Assembly (NCBI GenBank): GCA_022600695.1
Contig: JAHZJY010000197.1
Coordinates: 1-6,880, forward strand
Length of the DNA stretch: 6,880 bases
Direction of reading: 5' to 3'
Origin: Actinomycetes bacterium
GTDB lineage: Bacteria > Actinomycetota > Actinomycetes > Mycobacteriales > Mycobacteriaceae
The position numbers and the translations under genes were made by a program. Of the stretch, positions 4,903 through 6,880 are shown one piece after another. Each line of letters starts with the position of its first letter. The first letter of the stretch is position 1. The notes under the pieces are model-generated. The model was not told where the DNA came from. It was given only the letters and a program-made list of their open reading frames with translations, and did not search any database.

Positions 4903-5703
4903 TCAGTCCAGGTCGGCCAGCGTGACCTCGACGCCACCGACGATATCGGTGCTGAGGTTGTAGATGTAGGTACCGACGGTCGCCATCGCGGTCAGCAGCA
5001 CGATGTTCACCAGACCGACCAGCGCCGCGCCTCCGAAGACCGAGCCCGCCGAGACCAGTTCGCCGGCGCCGCTGCTGCCGCTGGTCAGTAGGTCGCCGAC
5101 GTTGCTGTTGAGCTTGCTCCACACGCCCATGGCACCGAGGATCAGGTAGAGGAAGGCCACCGCGATCATCCATACGAAAAACAGCGCCACGTTGAGCAGC
5201 AGCGAGATCCTCAGGGCACTCCACGGGTCGATGCGCCGCACCTGCATGCTGGCCCGAACCGGACCGCGCGGCCGGCCGCCGACCTGCAGACGTGATGCGA
5301 GGGTCGGCGCCCGGGGCGGCTCGGGAATCGTCGGCGGGCGCGGCTGGGGGGGACGAGGCACCGGTCCGGACAGATCCGGCAGTTCGCTCGGGAAGGCATC
5401 CGTGGTGGCGACATCGGTGTGATCGGCCCGTACCGCCTCGGGATCGCGACGCGGGGTCCCCGAGACCGCCTTCGACAGGTCCGGGGCTGCGTACCCGGTC
5501 ACGTACCGGCTCGGGTCCGCAGAACCCGGCTGCGGGCCAGGTGCGGGACCCGGGCGAACCGGGCTGTCAGCGGCGCCCCGGCCGGGTGCGTCGTCCGGGC
5601 GGGTCTTCGCCCCGCCCTGCCAGGGCGGGACCTCGGGTGGACCCTCGCCGCCGGCCGGACGGTCACCCGCCACGGGCCGTGCCGGCTCGTTCGGTGAACT
5701 CAC
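4903..5703 (-). CDS. DUF3566 membrane protein (Rv0007 type)
   Basis: A 266-residue protein with a long, Pro/Gly/Ala-rich and probably disordered cytoplasmic part (1-145) and a conserved C-terminal DUF3566 domain (about 148-266). The domain begins [20 protein letters not shown] (145-164), has transmembrane helices at about 165-192 and 222-247, an external loop with [15 protein letters not shown] (192-206), and ends [11 protein letters not shown]. The C-terminal half is very close to M. tuberculosis Rv0007 as I recall it; the N-terminal half is not conserved apart from an ELPDLSGP segment (107-114). Function is unknown; the constant place after gyrA suggests co-expression. The GTG at 5703 is supported by GAGGAG (5714-5709) with a 5-nt spacer. 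A run of seven C on the coding strand lies in the Pro-rich part (5352-5346). Confidence 0.92.
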   Translation of the reverse strand: MSSPNEPARPVAGDRPAGGEGPPEVPPWQGGAKTRPDDAPGRGAADSPVRPGPAPGPQPGSADPSRYVTGYAAPDLSKAVSGTPRRDPEAVRADHTDVATTDAFPSELPDLSGPVPRPPQPRPPTIPEPPRAPTLASRLQVGGRPRGPVRASMQVRRIDPWSALRISLLLNVALFFVWMIAVAFLYLILGAMGVWSKLNSNVGDLLTSGSSGAGELVSAGSVFGGAALVGLVNIVLLTAMATVGTYIYNLSTDIVGGVEVTLADLD

Positions 5704-5800
5704 CGCTGCTCCTCACTGTGTCCGGATATCCCTGGGTCACATATTCCGCCGGGGTTCCTGTTTTGCCTCGATCCGAGCCGCGTCATAGAGGCCCCTCGTC
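5704..5800 (-). other. gyrA to DUF3566 intergenic gap
   Basis: Ninety-seven bases between the gyrA stop and the DUF3566 start. Apart from the ribosome-binding site I see only a GGATATCC palindrome near 5731; there is no GC hairpin followed by a U-run and no clear -10/-35 pair, so read-through from gyrA is plausible. Confidence 0.4.
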
Positions 5801-6880
5801 CTAGTCCTCGTCCTGTTCCTCAAGGTTCTCGGGTTGTTCTTCCGCGTTGCGGGCCACGGCTAACAGTGTGTCGCCCTCGCCGAGGTTCATCAAGCGAACG
5901 CCCTTCGTCTGCCGACCGGCCCGACGAACCTGGCGCGCCACGGTGCGGATCACCCCGCCCCCGGACGTGATCGCGTACAACTCGGTGTCATCATCGACAA
6001 TCAACGCGCCGACCAGGCTGCCGCGACGTTTGTCGTACTGGATCGTCAGAATGCCCTTGCCGCCACGGCCCTGGGCGCTGTACTCGTCGATTGCCGTTCG
6101 TTTGGCATAGCCGCCGGCGGTCGCAACGAGCAGATAGGTGTCCTCGCGGACCACGTTGAGCGACAGCAAGCGGTCCTCGGCGTTGAACCGCATCCCCTGC
6201 ACCCCGGAGGTCGCCCGGCCCATGGGCCGCAGCGCCTCATCGGTGGCGGAGAACCGGATCGACTGCCCCTTGGCACTGACCAGCAGGAGATCCTCCTCTG
6301 CTGAGCACAGCACCGCCCCGACCAGTTCGTCACCGTCACGCAGGTTCACCGCCACGATCCCGCCGGACCGGTTGGAGTCGAAGTCGGACAACCTGGACTT
6401 CTTCACCAGACCGTTGGCGGTGGCCAGCACCAGGTAGGGGGCATCCTCGTAGGTCTTGATCTGGATGACCTGGGCGATTCGCTCCTCGGGCTGGAAGGCC
6501 AACAGGTTCGCGACATGCTGACCGCGGGCGGCGCGTAGCGCCTCGGGCAGTTCGTAGGCCTTCGCCCGGTACACCCGGCCCTGCGTGGTGAAGAACAGAA
6601 TCCAGTCGTGGGTGGAGCAGACGAAGAAGTGCCGGACGATGTCGTCCTGTTTGAGGGCCGCGCCCTGCACGCCCTTGCCGCCCCGCTTCTGACTCCGGTA
6701 GAGGTCGGTTTTGGTGCGCTTGGCGTAGCCGGTCTCGGTGATGGTGACGACCACCTCCTCCCGGGCGATCAGGTCCTCGTCGGCGACGTCTCCCTCGGCC
6801 CCGATGATCCGGGTACGCCGGTCGTCACCGTGCTTCTCCACGATCTCGGCCAGCTCATCGCGGACGATTCCGCGCTGACG
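5801..6880 (-). CDS. gyrA: DNA gyrase subunit A, C-terminal part (5' end outside window)
   Basis: GyrA forms the ATP-dependent gyrase with GyrB and introduces negative supercoils. The frame is open to the window edge, giving 359 visible residues from RQRGIVRDELAEI onward; the GTG at 6841 is an internal valine, not a start. What remains is the end of the coiled-coil/tower region and the whole C-terminal beta-pinwheel that wraps DNA. The GyrA box QKRGGKG is at visible residues 64-70 and a second copy QGRGGKG at 270-276; two boxes are characteristic of mycobacterial GyrA. Blade repeats such as GQHVANLLAF, NRSGGIVAV, MGRATSGVQGMRF and AGRQTKGVRLM are visible. It ends in a short acidic tail (EEQDED). 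The quinolone-resistance region and catalytic tyrosine are upstream of the window and cannot be assessed. Confidence 0.98.
   Translation of the reverse strand, partial: RQRGIVRDELAEIVEKHGDDRRTRIIGAEGDVADEDLIAREEVVVTITETGYAKRTKTDLYRSQKRGGKGVQGAALKQDDIVRHFFVCSTHDWILFFTTQGRVYRAKAYELPEALRAARGQHVANLLAFQPEERIAQVIQIKTYEDAPYLVLATANGLVKKSRLSDFDSNRSGGIVAVNLRDGDELVGAVLCSAEEDLLLVSAKGQSIRFSATDEALRPMGRATSGVQGMRFNAEDRLLSLNVVREDTYLLVATAGGYAKRTAIDEYSAQGRGGKGILTIQYDKRRGSLVGALIVDDDTELYAITSGGGVIRTVARQVRRAGRQTKGVRLMNLGEGDTLLAVARNAEEQPENLEEQDED

Overview
The window is a high-GC, GTG-start-rich stretch that reads as the conserved region next to the replication origin of a Mycobacterium sensu lato chromosome. I base this on protein identity and gene order. 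PknB with four PASTA repeats, TrpG, CrgA, a small PH-domain protein, PpiA, tRNA-Ala(UGC), tRNA-Ile(GAU), a DUF3566 membrane protein and GyrA appear in the order seen in M. tuberculosis from pknB back to gyrA. The window is therefore the reverse complement of the usual dnaA-forward map. The residue-level match to remembered M. tuberculosis proteins is close but not identical. Two differences in content (below) suggest a non-tuberculous, possibly fast-growing species; I cannot name it.

Layout. 1-1521 (+): 3' part of pknB, a membrane Ser/Thr kinase that senses cell-wall fragments. 1499-2221 (-): trpG/pabA glutamine amidotransferase, converging on pknB with a 23-bp overlap of coding ends. 2222-2305: short divergent promoter region. 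2306-2587 (+): crgA, a divisome membrane protein. 2588-2642: palindrome and two DnaA-box-like repeats. 2643-3062 (+): small membrane PH-domain protein. 3075-3605 (-): ppiA cyclophilin. 3680-4432 (-): a class I SAM methyltransferase that is not part of the M. tuberculosis order. 4540-4612 (-): tRNA-Ala. 4603-4746 (-): a 47-codon membrane micro-ORF that I assign to the DLW-39 type, squeezed between the tRNAs. 4749-4822 (-): tRNA-Ile with a recognisable promoter. 4903-5703 (-): DUF3566 protein. 5801-6880 (-): C-terminal DNA-wrapping part of gyrA, running off the window end.

Functional themes. pknB, crgA and probably the DUF3566 protein belong to growth and division control at the membrane; gyrA handles supercoiling; the tRNAs, trpG and ppiA are housekeeping. 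There is no mobile element, CRISPR array or defence system. The main departures from the standard neighbourhood are: the methyltransferase between tRNA-Ala and ppiA; apparent absence of the DUF881 membrane gene (Rv0012 type) normally between crgA and trpG; a Gly/Asp-rich insert in TrpG; and the micro-ORF whose start lies 2 nt after tRNA-Ile and whose stop codon is made from bases 8-10 of tRNA-Ala, so that tRNA maturation should cut its message. All family assignments are by reading and memory; no search was run.
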